NCBI GenBank assembly: GCA_027315005.1
Contig: DAHUZT010000114.1
Location: 81,273 to 145,272, forward strand
DNA: 64,000 nucleotides
From: Acidimicrobiaceae bacterium
GTDB lineage: Bacteria; Actinomycetota; Acidimicrobiia; Acidimicrobiales; RAAP-2
Direction of reading: 5' to 3'
In this document: one piece after another, positions 63,919 to 64,000 of the stretch
How the letters are laid out: the number at the start of each line of letters is the position of its first letter
Position numbering within the stretch: position 1 is the stretch's first letter
Notes under the pieces: model-generated
The model's database searches: none
Told to the model about the DNA's origin: nothing
The model's input: the letters and a program-made list of their open reading frames with translations, nothing else
Translations under genes and position numbers: made by a program

Positions 63919-64000
63919 GTGAGTGGCGGGAGGGAGCCTCCCCCTCCCGCTCTCGCAGAACCGTACGTGACACTCTCGCGTCATACGGCTCCCACGAGCC
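63919..64000 (-). mobile_element. Group II intron, 3' end (domains V and VI); body outside window
   Basis: The minus strand 63991-63958 is a 34-nt hairpin, GAGCCGTATGACGC, then GAGA loop, then GTGTCACGTACGGTTC: the pattern of group II intron domain V with its catalytic AGC near the 5' end. It is followed by a GC-rich hairpin (GCGGGAGGG...CCCTCCCGC, domain VI) with a bulged A at 63924, then ending near 63919 in CTCAC. The reverse transcriptase and 5' part would lie to the right of the window. The insertion point is about 55 bp before the acyl-CoA dehydrogenase start. Confidence 0.88.

Overview
The window is 64 kb of GC-rich, gene-dense DNA. Many start codons are GTG, and neighbouring genes often overlap by 4 bp. 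The gene content is actinobacterial: a SUF Fe-S system with a Rieske protein between sufD and sufC, mycothiol-type DinB/MDMPI protein, steroid-type beta-oxidation genes, an actinobacterial methylsuccinyl-CoA dehydrogenase, and a secreted protein with the YWL/FGDA repeats common in Acidimicrobiia. I infer a chromosomal segment of an acidimicrobial or related high-GC actinobacterium. The species cannot be told from the window.

Layout. 1-10.9 kb is housekeeping and central metabolism: the start of an ABC ATPase gene, an SDR, RNase HI, homodimeric pyruvate dehydrogenase E1, an HhH-GPD protein, ThiE, an acyl-CoA dehydrogenase, an MBL hydrolase and a glycogen-debranching-type glucosidase. 11.0-23.2 kb holds Fe-S cluster assembly split into two opposed operons, sufC-sufS-sufU (+) and sufB-(Cys-rich protein)-sufD-Rieske-sufC (-), with two different sufC genes. 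A c-di-GMP GGDEF/EAL protein lies between the operons, and a dienoyl-CoA-isomerase-like gene lies inside the second one on the opposite strand. 23.3-34 kb carries an oligopeptidase B, a large secreted beta-helix protein, a RodZ-tail-like membrane protein, a tight four-gene operon (MBL, flavin reductase, RmlC-like cupin, SDR) and an epoxide-hydrolase-like enzyme. 34-40.1 kb has mutY and three enzymes matching the lower ethylmalonyl-CoA pathway (mesaconyl-CoA hydratase, methylsuccinyl-CoA dehydrogenase, methylmalyl-CoA lyase). 40.8-45.5 kb carries a DUF885-like metallopeptidase, a dienelactone hydrolase, an NlpC/P60 hydrolase and a degenerate Lgt-like protein. 45.6-53.9 kb is a fatty-acyl/steroid side-chain degradation cluster (crotonases including an EchA19-like one, thiolase plus DUF35, SDR, FadD, thioesterase, FadA5-like thiolase). 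Two of its promoters carry palindromes matching the KstR operator pattern.

55.9-64 kb is an accessory region that is partly decayed. It holds a TOTE-type primase-helicase gene interrupted by an in-frame amber codon, a PIN toxin-antitoxin pair, a frameshifted thioesterase, and a nucleotidyltransferase/HTH pair resembling AbiE-type systems. It also has a 68-bp remnant of an acyl-CoA dehydrogenase 3' end and a 104-bp direct repeat 5.2 kb apart. The intact acyl-CoA dehydrogenase with the matching 3' end lies at 62.7-63.9 kb. The right edge of the window is the 3' end (domains V and VI) of a group II intron.

I saw no tRNA, rRNA or CRISPR array. All family calls come from reading the translated sequences without database searches.
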